The translations under genes and the position numbers were made by a program. Shown here in pieces: positions 56,188 through 64,000 of a DNA stretch of 64,000 bases. This DNA comes from Lysinibacillus fusiformis (GTDB taxonomy: Bacteria > Bacillota > Bacilli > Bacillales_A > Planococcaceae): positions 1,550,001 through 1,614,000 of the forward strand of contig NZ_CP041696.1 of NCBI RefSeq assembly GCF_007362955.1, in the 5' to 3' direction. The first letter of the stretch is position 1. Every line of letters starts with the position of its first letter. Below the pieces are notes generated by a model that saw only the letters and a list, made by a program, of their open reading frames with translations, searched no databases and was not told the DNA's origin.

Positions 56188-56621
56188 GGTTAATACTCCC
56201 CTTTTTGAATTCAGTTATTTGGTGCACATTCTAATGAGAGACTATGAAATGACATTATCAAAGGTGCGTGTATACTTTTAGAAGTTTATTTACTTTATGA
56301 CAACATGGCGAATTGCTGGCTTTTATTGTTTTAATCCTTTCTCTTTAGTTATATTGGAGCTTGTCTTCGTATACTCCTATACCAATAAACATACTTACAA
56401 AATAATGTGAATTATGTTGATTTGATAATTAATTTCCATTTAGTCCCTTTTTCCCACTTTATTTACAAGGCTATTTCTCCTGTTCATAATCTATATTTCG
56501 ACATTTTTCATTATCTTTGAACTAATTGACGACAAATTAATTTAATATTCATATTTTTCCATATTTTCAAAACCTTAATATATAACCCTTATAACCAACC
56601 ATATGAAAAGGATGTGTTTAC
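56188..56621. other. Gap upstream of the CdaR-type gene
   Basis: About 430 AT-rich bases. The first 130 on the minus strand are the duplicated leader of chemoreceptor copy 2 (shared with copy 1). A small ggag / ctcc hairpin lies near 56355-56375. I see no gene. Confidence 0.5.
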
Positions 56622-57482
56622 ATGGACCCATTGAAGCTACAAAAGCGTTTCCCCTTATTAAAGCCTTTTTATGGCTTACACGGTGACGGATACTTATTTA
56701 ATTTTGACAATCAGCTTTTTGAGATACCGAAGCATGCTATTACGCAAGATGAACTTGAGTTATTGCAAATTTTTTCAGGTCCACTCATGATTCCTAGCAT
56801 GCAGGACACAGCTTGGCTTAACTATTTAACCAATCAAACGGATAGAATGCCCGCTCCTATCGGGGATCACCGCTTATTGTTTTTACACTTTGAAAAGAAA
56901 TTTACTGACCCTAATCTCCTACGTACAACATTTGAAGCGTTGCTAGGAAAAGAAATATTACTAATGTCGTTAAATGAGCATTTATATATAATCATCGAAC
57001 AAATAACAGACGACGAACTGCTAAACTTCTCCTACTATATCAATCTCTTAAGCGAAGATTTAGAAGTGAATTTAAAAATTTTTGTGTCAGACGTAATAGC
57101 AAATATTACTGTAACAAAAGTACGATTTAACTGGCTTTCATCATTACAACCAACAATTTGGGCCTATACGCCAAAGCATGTACTTACACAACAAGAATTA
57201 CTGATTCCCTATGTAACGCTGCAACTAGACTCACAGGAAAAAGTTATTTTCATTGCTTCGATTTTAAAAGAGGCCGCTGAACACCAGGAATTACTACAAA
57301 CCGTCAAGCAAGTCATTAAATGTGAAGGGAATATTTCACTTGCGGCTAAAAAATTATTTATGCATCGTAATACCTTACAAAACCGAATGGATAAATTTCA
57401 ACAGCTAACAAACAAAGATGTTCGACAATTTGAGCATAGACTTGAAGTGTTTCTTGCCATTTCGTTTTTTGAATTTATGTAA
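56622..57482 (+). CDS. CdaR/PucR-type transcriptional regulator
   Basis: A 286-residue protein. The C-terminal helix-turn-helix reads LAAKKLFMHRNTLQNRMDKFQQLTN, which is the PucR/CdaR HTH_30 type (HRNTLQNR). The N-terminal 200 residues form a ligand or GGDEF-like region without known motifs. ATG follows aaaggatg. It lies 108 bases before the ABC ATPase gene on the same strand, suggesting local control of sugar or sugar-acid uptake. Confidence 0.85.
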   Translation: MDPLKLQKRFPLLKPFYGLHGDGYLFNFDNQLFEIPKHAITQDELELLQIFSGPLMIPSMQDTAWLNYLTNQTDRMPAPIGDHRLLFLHFEKKFTDPNLLRTTFEALLGKEILLMSLNEHLYIIIEQITDDELLNFSYYINLLSEDLEVNLKIFVSDVIANITVTKVRFNWLSSLQPTIWAYTPKHVLTQQELLIPYVTLQLDSQEKVIFIASILKEAAEHQELLQTVKQVIKCEGNISLAAKKLFMHRNTLQNRMDKFQQLTNKDVRQFEHRLEVFLAISFFEFM

Positions 57483-57590
57483 GTCACATTGCACATTTAA
57501 TTGTAAAAAAACTGTGCATGTTTGCTCTATCCGCAAACGTATTATTTTTTTACACTATAAGTATCACTTCTATAAGAAAGGATGTAGCTT

Positions 57591-58676
57591 ATGACAGAAT
57601 TACGCTTGGCGCATATCTATAAGATTTACGATAAAAATGTGCAAGCTGTAACAGATTTCAATTTGCATATACACGATAAAGAATTCATTGTCTTTGTCGG
57701 TCCTTCAGGATGTGGGAAAACTACAACACTTCGTATGATTGCGGGCTTAGAAGATATTTCGAAAGGTGAATTTTATATTGATGATGTCCTTATGAATGAT
57801 GTGGAGTCAAAGGATCGGGGTATTGCCATGGTTTTCCAAAGCTACGCCTTATACCCCCATATGTCGGTTTACGATAATATGGCATTTAGCTTAAAGCTTC
57901 GAAAAGTCGATAAAAAGGAAATCGACCGACGCGTGTTAGAAGCCGCAAAAATTTTAGGCTTAGAAGATTACTTAAAACGTAAACCCAAGGCATTGTCAGG
58001 CGGTCAAAGACAGCGTGTCGCTCTAGGGCGCGCCATTGTCCGTGATGCTAAAGTATTTTTAATGGATGAACCCCTTTCTAATTTAGATGCGAAATTACGT
58101 GTGCAAATGCGTGCAGAAATTCAAAAACTACATCAACGTATTCAAACAACAACGATTTATGTAACGCATGACCAAACAGAAGCAATGACTATGGCCACAC
58201 GTCTCGTTGTGATGAAAGATGGGCTCATTCAACAGATTGGTGCACCGAAGGAAGTATACGACTATCCGAATAATATGTTTGTAGCAGGTTTTATTGGATC
58301 ACCCTCTATGAATCTATTTCATGGACAGCTCACTGAAAATGAGGTAAAGATAGGAGATTTCAACTTACCTATTCCTGAAAGTTATTTACTAACTCTAAAA
58401 GAACAAGGCTATCTAGGGAAAGATATCGTGCTCGGAATACGTCCTGAGGATTTACTACTTACATCCACAACCTCTGCTTATACTTTTGACACCACAGTGG
58501 ATGTAGCAGAATTACTAGGGGCCGAAGTATTTCTCTACGGTTCATTAGCAGGTCAATCTTTCATTGCCCGTGTAAATGCCGACGCACAATGTCATCCAAA
58601 TGACCCGGTAACTTTAATGATAAAGGAAAAAAAAATTCACTTTTTTGACCCTCAAACAGAAGTACGGATTTGTTAA
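57591..58676 (+). CDS. Sugar ABC transporter ATPase (UgpC/MsmX/MalK type)
   Basis: A 361-residue ATPase with a C-terminal TOBE domain. Motifs: Walker A GPSGCGKTTTLRM, Q-loop IAMVFQSYALYPHM, signature LSGGQRQRVALGRAIV, Walker B VFLMDEPLSNLDAKLR and H-loop VTHDQTEAMT. Length and TOBE extension (HPNDPVTL near the end) are those of MsmX-like ATPases, which can serve several sugar permeases. The convergent murQ-permease cluster lacks its own ATPase in view, so this is the probable partner. Confidence 0.93.
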   Translation: MTELRLAHIYKIYDKNVQAVTDFNLHIHDKEFIVFVGPSGCGKTTTLRMIAGLEDISKGEFYIDDVLMNDVESKDRGIAMVFQSYALYPHMSVYDNMAFSLKLRKVDKKEIDRRVLEAAKILGLEDYLKRKPKALSGGQRQRVALGRAIVRDAKVFLMDEPLSNLDAKLRVQMRAEIQKLHQRIQTTTIYVTHDQTEAMTMATRLVVMKDGLIQQIGAPKEVYDYPNNMFVAGFIGSPSMNLFHGQLTENEVKIGDFNLPIPESYLLTLKEQGYLGKDIVLGIRPEDLLLTSTTSAYTFDTTVDVAELLGAEVFLYGSLAGQSFIARVNADAQCHPNDPVTLMIKEKKIHFFDPQTEVRIC

Positions 58677-58700
58677 TCATCTAAGGTTATCCTAAAAGAT

Positions 58701-58934
58701 AAAATCCGCGTAGACGTCGGCGAAGCGTATGGCGACGAAAGCGTGAGTGAAACGTTACAACAGGACCACACGCCTTCGTGATCAACAACCTGTTGCTTTC
58801 GCACATAAAACATCTGTTGCTGACGCTTCGCTTTCGCACATAAAACATCTGTTGCTGACGCTTCGCTTTCGCACATAAAACATCTGTTGCCCTGATGCGG
58901 CTCGTGCCTTGCCGTGGAAAACGCAGCGGATTTT
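58701..58934. repeat. Long intergenic repeat (family B) with internal tandem array
   Basis: Bounded by aaaatccgc / gcggatttt. It contains acgccttcgtgatcaaca, matching the 17711-17937 element. Inside, a 35-bp unit beginning ctttcgcacataaaacatct occurs at 58796-58830 and 58831-58865, plus a 25-bp third partial copy to 58890. Confidence 0.75.
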
Positions 58935-58983
58935 TACCATAGAGGTAACAATTGATATTGCTTGAAGAACTTTTGGGACAAGC

Positions 58984-59856
58984 TCATTTTTTTCTTTTTG
59001 CTACCTTCTTGTGAAGATTTTGAATCACAGAGCGTGTCTTGTCTAGATAATTGATTGTTTGTTCATAGGAGCTAGTGGCCACGCACATAAATAAAATATC
59101 AATAACGTGTAGTTGTGCAAGTCGTGATGATGTAGCACCACTTCTAAAAGTTGCTTCTACATTTGGTGATGTATGCAAACAAATATCTGCTAGGCTAGAC
59201 ACTAGCGAGTTACCATAACGCGTCAGACTAATGGTTGTCGCTGGTGTTTCACTAGCAATTTCTAAAATTTTCGCCACTTCATGGGTTTCACCAGAAAACG
59301 ATATGCCAACTACCACATCCCCTTCCCCTGCATTTACAACTGCTGTAGCTCCTAAATGCAAGTCCGTCAGTGCCATACTGTTTTTATTAATACGCAAAAA
59401 TTTTTGGTCTGCATCCATTGCTGCAATACCTGATGCACCAACGCCAAAAAAGAAAATCCGCTTAGCCTGTGATAGTGATGTCACCGCTTTCAATAACTCT
59501 TTCTCATCTATTAAGTCTGCCGTTTCTCGTAAAATTTGACTGCTTTGGGTCGTCACCTTTTCTACGATAGATTTTAACGTTTCATTTGGCTCGATATCAC
59601 GATCATCGACCTTTTCGCGCTGTAAATCTCCTGCAATTCGTAACTTTAGCTCTTGTATACCACTGACATTTAACGATTTACAGAGACGAATCACCGCTGC
59701 ACCGCTTGTGTTGCTTGCTTCCCCCAACTCAACAGCCGTCATTTTAATGGCTTTCGTCGGATGCTCTAAAATATAAGTAGCCACCTTTCGTTCGGATGGC
59801 GGAAGCCTTTCCTCCATTTCCGCAAGCATAATTAATCCTGCATTGATTTTCTCCAT
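58984..59856 (-). CDS. RpiR-family regulator (MurR-like)
   Basis: About 290 residues. An N-terminal HTH_6 domain (LPPSERKVATYILEHP, then SNTSGAAVIRLCKSLNVSG) is joined to a SIS sugar-phosphate domain (FFFGVGASGIAAMDADQKF, GISFSGETHEVAKI). RpiR proteins next to murQ sense MurNAc-6-phosphate, hence MurR-like. ATG 59856 follows cggag; the open frame begins three codons earlier at a TTG. It is downstream of murQ and probably represses the whole cluster. Confidence 0.92.
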   Translation of the reverse strand: MEKINAGLIMLAEMEERLPPSERKVATYILEHPTKAIKMTAVELGEASNTSGAAVIRLCKSLNVSGIQELKLRIAGDLQREKVDDRDIEPNETLKSIVEKVTTQSSQILRETADLIDEKELLKAVTSLSQAKRIFFFGVGASGIAAMDADQKFLRINKNSMALTDLHLGATAVVNAGEGDVVVGISFSGETHEVAKILEIASETPATTISLTRYGNSLVSSLADICLHTSPNVEATFRSGATSSRLAQLHVIDILFMCVATSSYEQTINYLDKTRSVIQNLHKKVAKRKK

Positions 59857-60000
59857 GACAATCAACTCCGTTTATCAATATGTATTTCCTCACAAGCAAA
59901 TAGTTTATGGTTAATGGAGCTACCTCGAAAACCATTTGAGTTAGCTCCATCCAGTAAAGGCCCAGATACACAGTGAATTAAATTAGCGCTGCTTCCTTTA

Positions 60001-60909
60001 TTACAGTCTCTTCTTTAACCCCATTGCCGCCCGTACATGTCCTTCTGATTGTGCCAATAATCGTTCCGCTTCCTCATACGTTGTCTCCATTAATAGCATG
60101 ATAATGGCTGGCTTCACTTTATAATCACTTTGCACTAATACGCTTTCAGCCTCTTTATAGGAAACACTCGTTGCATCACATACAATCTTTTTTGCACGTT
60201 CACGTAATTTAAAATTACTTGCATGAACATCCACCATTAAATTTTTATATACTTTTCCCAGTTTAATCATTGTTGTAGTTGTGATCATATTAAGAATTTG
60301 TTTATGGGCAGTTGCCGCCTTCAGTCTTGTAGATCCCGTTAAAATTTCTGGACCTGTCGTAACCTCTATAGCTATATCTGCATATTTACTAATCATTGAT
60401 TGTGGATTACTCGTTAAGCTTACCGTTGTTGCACCCATTTGCTGCGCATAAACAAGTGCACCTTTTACAAATGGGGTTCTTCCACTTGCGGCAATACCTA
60501 TAACAATATCCTGCGCTTGCAAGAAACGATTTTTTAGAGCTTCTTGTCCTAAAGCCTCATTATCTTCTGCACCTTCGACAGCAACTACGACTGCGTCTAA
60601 GCCACCTGCTAACACCGCCTGTACGAGCTCTGGTGATGTACTGAACGTCGGTGGACACTCGACTGCGTCTAATAAACCTATACGACCACTCGTCCCTGCT
60701 CCTACGTAAAATAACCGCCCCCCATTTTTTATCGCTTTGATAATTACTTCAATCGTCCGCTCAATGTCAGGTAACACTTTAGCAATGGCTTGTGGAATCT
60801 TTACATCATCTTCGTTCATGAGCTGTACGATTTCCGTGATAGACATTAAATCTAGGTTAGCCGTTTTTGGATGATAGCCTTCTGTTGTCAACTTTGTCAA
60901 TCGATCCAT
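60001..60909 (-). CDS. murQ: N-acetylmuramic acid 6-phosphate etherase
   Basis: A 302-residue SIS-fold etherase that splits MurNAc-6-phosphate into GlcNAc-6-phosphate and lactate. Diagnostic features are FYVGAGTSGRIGLLDAVECPPTF (residues about 62-84), the catalytic EGAEDNEALG region and IAASGRTPFV. The C-terminal extension with EAERLLAQSEGHVRAAMG is normal. It stands between two permease genes and the MurR-like gene. Start ATG follows aggagg by 12 bases, somewhat long. Confidence 0.95.
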   Translation of the reverse strand: MDRLTKLTTEGYHPKTANLDLMSITEIVQLMNEDDVKIPQAIAKVLPDIERTIEVIIKAIKNGGRLFYVGAGTSGRIGLLDAVECPPTFSTSPELVQAVLAGGLDAVVVAVEGAEDNEALGQEALKNRFLQAQDIVIGIAASGRTPFVKGALVYAQQMGATTVSLTSNPQSMISKYADIAIEVTTGPEILTGSTRLKAATAHKQILNMITTTTMIKLGKVYKNLMVDVHASNFKLRERAKKIVCDATSVSYKEAESVLVQSDYKVKPAIIMLLMETTYEEAERLLAQSEGHVRAAMGLKKRL

Positions 60910-61047
60910 CGAAGTCAGATCCCTCCTGCCTCAAATTCATTATCTGATTTATACTACCTTCTTCTGTTATTGAAGGGATGTCGATTTAAAGTTTGAACAT
61001 ACCCTTGTTCTTTTCTCTATTTAACTTAACTTAACTTACGTTGTACA

Positions 61048-61875
61048 TCACTTAACTGCTCCTGCTGTTAACCCTTCCATAAACTGTTTGGATGCAATGA
61101 AGAACAACACAATCATAGGCAACGACGCAAGTGTTAATCCTGCAAATAGCGAACCCCAATCCGCAGAATGTTCTCCAAATAAAGACATCATCCCAACTGG
61201 AATCGTGCGCTTTAACTTATCAGTAATGAAAATAAGTGGGAAGAAAAAGTCATTCCAAGCGGCAATAAAATTAATGATCACTACTGTTCCAAGCGCTGGT
61301 CTCATTAACGGTAGCACTACATGCCAGAGCACGCGCAGATTACCAGCACCATCAATACGTGCAGCCTCTTCTAGCTCATACGGCATTGTCCTGAAAAATC
61401 CCGTTAAAATGAGCATGGTTAATGGAATGCCTGTGGCGATATTCATAAAAACGAGCGCCCACAATGAATTAATAAGCCCTAAATCACGCATTAAAATAAA
61501 TAAAGGCACAATCCCAAGCTTAATGGGAATCATCATTCCTAATAAGAAGATAAAAAATAATGCATTATTCCATGAGAATTTAAAACGTGCAATATAGAAG
61601 GATGCCAATGAACAAATTACGACTATCAATACCACTGATACGATGCTCACAAAGACGCTATTCATAAAATACGTTGTAAATGGAATTTTAGACAACAACG
61701 TACGGTAGGTATCTAAGCTAAAGCTGGTCGGTAACCCTAAAGGATTTTTGTAAATTTCAACACTTGTCTTAAAAGATGATAACATCATTAATATAATGGG
61801 ATATAAACTAATTGTTGCCATGGCAAATACCACAATATAATAAAACGGTCGACTCCAAATTGTGCCCTGCTTCAT
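61048..61875 (-). CDS. Carbohydrate ABC permease (MalG family)
   Basis: A 275-residue, six-helix permease. The EAA loop is EEAARIDGAGNLRVLWHVVLPLMRP, followed by IAAWNDFFFPLIF typical of MalG-type sugar permeases. ATG follows aggggggtg, 11 bases after the other permease. It lies upstream of murQ, so the pair probably imports a MurNAc-containing or related amino sugar. Confidence 0.93.
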   Translation of the reverse strand: MKQGTIWSRPFYYIVVFAMATISLYPIILMMLSSFKTSVEIYKNPLGLPTSFSLDTYRTLLSKIPFTTYFMNSVFVSIVSVVLIVVICSLASFYIARFKFSWNNALFFIFLLGMMIPIKLGIVPLFILMRDLGLINSLWALVFMNIATGIPLTMLILTGFFRTMPYELEEAARIDGAGNLRVLWHVVLPLMRPALGTVVIINFIAAWNDFFFPLIFITDKLKRTIPVGMMSLFGEHSADWGSLFAGLTLASLPMIVLFFIASKQFMEGLTAGAVK

Positions 61876-61886
61876 CTATTCACCCC

Positions 61887-62831
61887 CTACATCTGCACGT
61901 CTTTTTTATTGGCAAATCGTAAAAATACCGTCGTACAAATCAAAATGAATAAAAATAATACCGTGGCTAATGCCGAGCCTAAGCCAATCGCTGTGGTGCC
62001 TGATGCGGTTGAACTACCAAATGCTAAACGGTAAAAGAATACTGCCAGTGTATCTGTTGAATAATAGGGTTCTCCCATTGACCCTTGCATAGCATAGACA
62101 AGCTCAAAGGCTTCAAATGATTGAATGAAGGTTAACACGCCCATAATCGTAATGGAGGGTACCATTAACGGCAGGTATATTGTACGCATTAACGTGAAGC
62201 CCTTTGCCCCATCTAACCTCGCTGCCTCTATTAACTCACCAGGAATACTCTGAAATCCAGCTAAGAAAATAAGTACCCCAAAGCCAAGTCCAAACCAACA
62301 ATTCACTAAAATAATGGCTATCAAGGCTGTATCGGGATCACCTAACCATGCACGTTGTAAGCTCTCCAAGCCGATTTTCTCTAAAATGATATTCAATGTA
62401 CCAAAGTTCGGATTTAAAATAAGCTTCCATAAAAATCCTACAACTATGACTGATAATAATCGCGGTAAAAAAAATGCCGCTTTAAAAAACTCCGCACCTT
62501 TTATTTTTTGATAAATAATAAATGCTAGAAAAAGAGCGAGACCATTCATGACGACCATTTGTACTACAAAATACAACACATTATGTTTGAAAGCATTCCA
62601 AAACATGGATCCATAAGGCTCTGTCGTAAATAATGTCACGAAATTTTGAAAGCCTACAAAATCTCCTCTCGACATGCCTTTCCACTCGAAAAAACTATAG
62701 GACAGTGCCGCTAAAATCGGATATAACACAAACATGCCGTATATCACTAATGCTGGGATTGGAAACAAATGTATCGTCCACTTCGCCCAAGATTTTTTCT
62801 TTTTTGAAGGCGCAACTGTCACTGTTTTCAA
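61887..62831 (-). CDS. Carbohydrate ABC permease (MalF family)
   Basis: About 314 residues with six or seven helices. The first membrane segment is IPALVIYGMFVLYPILAALS, and the EAA loop is IEAARLDGAKGFTLMRTIYLPLMVP. I start at TTG 62831, nine bases after a run of six G, because the first 28 codons of the open frame (to 62915) cross a hairpin and look non-coding. It partners the MalG-type permease. Confidence 0.9.
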   Translation of the reverse strand: MKTVTVAPSKKKKSWAKWTIHLFPIPALVIYGMFVLYPILAALSYSFFEWKGMSRGDFVGFQNFVTLFTTEPYGSMFWNAFKHNVLYFVVQMVVMNGLALFLAFIIYQKIKGAEFFKAAFFLPRLLSVIVVGFLWKLILNPNFGTLNIILEKIGLESLQRAWLGDPDTALIAIILVNCWFGLGFGVLIFLAGFQSIPGELIEAARLDGAKGFTLMRTIYLPLMVPSITIMGVLTFIQSFEAFELVYAMQGSMGEPYYSTDTLAVFFYRLAFGSSTASGTTAIGLGSALATVLFLFILICTTVFLRFANKKDVQM

Positions 62832-62864
62832 TATTGAACACCCCCCTGTTGTCCTAGACGGTAA

Positions 62865-62900
62865 GACCCCACCCACTTCTGCAGAAGTGCTAGTGGGGTC
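62865..62900 (-). other. Hairpin between binding-protein and permease genes
   Basis: gaccccac / gtggggtc with an inner 16-bp palindrome cacttctgcagaagtg. There is no good T-run on either side, so it more likely protects or processes the mRNA than terminates it. Confidence 0.6.
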
Positions 62901-63092
62901 ATCATAAAAAATCAAAAAACCGGATGAAATGCCTCTATTTTTATTTTGGTTAAAATTTCATCTCATGGTCATTTTGAAGAAAGCGTTACTTCATGCCCTC
63001 CTACGTACAGGACAGATTAGTACCTAAACCATCACAGATGATGGCGTTCTTCACTAACACTTATCAAATGTAGATTCGCTCTTTAGCCTGTT

Positions 63093-64000
63093 CTATTTTT
63101 GGAATGGTACGAACCAAGTTTTCGCATTGTCCTGCACTTTTGCCGCAACCTCTTCTTGCTTCACTTGACCTAAATACATTCCTTGTAATTCAGTTTCAAG
63201 TACGGTCTTGGTTGTCGGATCCCCACCAGTAAAGTTGGTTACCCACATGTATGGTGTTGCTTCATTCTCCGTTGATTTACTTAAATCATTTAACAATGCG
63301 TTGTCAGATGAAATGCCAGGAATTGCACTGATCATTGAGAATTCCCTGACGAATAACTCACCAAATTCCTTTGTAGTTAAAAACGCTAAAAATACTTTAG
63401 CTGCTTCCTTATTTTTGGACTTTGCATTAATCGCAAATGAACCATCCACCCATGTTGTCACTGTTTTATTACCCGTTTTGGATGGCATCGGGAAGTAGCC
63501 GAAATCTAAATCTGGATTCATTTCTAACACGACTGGAATCTCCCAGCTTCCTAAAGGAAACATTGCTGCTTCTTCCAGCGCAAAGAGTGTGCGAATATCA
63601 TCCATCCCTAATCCCTCTGAATTTGCAGGGAAGTACTTTTTCAAGTCATTCATCACTTGAATAGATTCTATGAATGCCGGATCCGTAAAATCCTTTTCAC
63701 CTGCAAGCACTGCCTTGTAGAAATCATTTCCTTCATAAATAGCTGGTCCGACAATACCGTGTAATAGCGATAATAGCCAGCTTTCCTTCGTTCCCATCGC
63801 AATCGGTGTAATACCTTTTTCTAGTAATGTATCATTCAATTTTATAAAGTCATCCCAAGTTTTCGGTACTTCAAGCCCATTATCTGCGAAAATCTTTTTG
63901 TTGTAGAAGAACTGTGTGGAACTTAAATTAATCGGGACGCCATATTGGTTGCCTTCCGCATCTTTTGAAGCAATTAATGCTTCTTCTGGATATGTGCTTA
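63093..64000 (-). CDS. Extracellular sugar-binding protein (5' end outside window)
   Basis: A solute-binding protein whose start lies beyond the window end. The frame is open from 64000 through STYPEEALIASKDAEGNQYG and FFYNKKIFADNGLEVPKTW, then MGTKESWLLSLLHGIVG and ALEEAAMFPLGSWEIPVV, to the stop at 63093. It belongs to the type 1 family (MalE/CUT1) that feeds MalF/MalG permeases. The signal peptide must be outside the window. Its position makes it the first seen gene of the murQ cluster. Confidence 0.92.
   Translation of the reverse strand, partial: STYPEEALIASKDAEGNQYGVPINLSSTQFFYNKKIFADNGLEVPKTWDDFIKLNDTLLEKGITPIAMGTKESWLLSLLHGIVGPAIYEGNDFYKAVLAGEKDFTDPAFIESIQVMNDLKKYFPANSEGLGMDDIRTLFALEEAAMFPLGSWEIPVVLEMNPDLDFGYFPMPSKTGNKTVTTWVDGSFAINAKSKNKEAAKVFLAFLTTKEFGELFVREFSMISAIPGISSDNALLNDLSKSTENEATPYMWVTNFTGGDPTTKTVLETELQGMYLGQVKQEEVAAKVQDNAKTWFVPFQK

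Noticed and set aside
58796..58890. Possible CRISPR array
   Set aside because: The units are directly adjacent without variable spacers and there are only 2.7 copies.

Overview
The window looks like chromosomal DNA of a low-GC, Gram-positive, motile Bacillaceae-type bacterium; Lysinibacillus is my best guess. The reasons are AT-rich intergenic DNA, strong purine-rich ribosome binding sites, frequent TTG/GTG starts, Bacillus gene pairs (yqhG-yqhH, yjlC-ndh, a glnQHMP-like operon, a ypsA homologue), a lipobox lipoprotein, and many chemoreceptors and catabolic genes. No rRNA, tRNA, CRISPR array, prophage or intact insertion sequence is visible.

Layout. 0-7.6 kb: a LysR regulator, remnants of an ABC transporter and of an SDR enzyme, a LysE exporter facing an AHSA1/ArsR pair across a perfect palindrome, yqhG-yqhH, remnants of a LysR gene and of a TnpB gene, and a soluble chemoreceptor. 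7.7-16.3 kb: a catabolic cluster, almost all on the minus strand (cyclase, zinc alcohol dehydrogenase, a 3-hydroxyacyl-CoA dehydrogenase broken by a stop, two cysteine-free CMD-like proteins, an AtoE-type carrier, DUF3870, thiolase, and both subunits of a 3-oxoacid CoA-transferase). It probably converts a short-chain acid or ketone to acetoacetyl-CoA and then acetyl-CoA. 16.5-29 kb: hydrolases, a module with a degenerate ABC/LytTR regulator and an ABC-2 exporter, an ATP-grasp gene split by an amber stop, a GNAT/MocR divergent pair, an EcsC protein, a 434-residue protein of unknown family, and a quinone oxidoreductase.

29-34.4 kb: a LacI-type regulator with four near-identical operators, followed by a permease, an aldehyde dehydrogenase and an iron alcohol dehydrogenase. 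34.6-43.3 kb: yjlC-ndh with a terminator-like hairpin in its leader, TetR/MMPL and TetR/MFS efflux pairs, and a junction between two gene fragments. 43.5-52.2 kb: a two-component system, DUF418 with an overlapping 31-codon membrane ORF, an amino-acid ABC importer, a YpsA-like SLOG protein and a small unknown protein. 52.3-56.2 kb: two tandem, very similar chemoreceptor genes, with a candidate structured RNA ahead of one. 56.6-64 kb: a CdaR/PucR-type regulator, an MsmX/UgpC-type ATPase, and a MurR-MurQ-ABC importer cluster that probably handles N-acetylmuramic acid or a related amino sugar and runs off the window end.

Common threads are many local regulator/target pairs, three genes interrupted by single in-frame stop codons, several gene fragments, and at least two families of long, hairpin-forming intergenic repeats.
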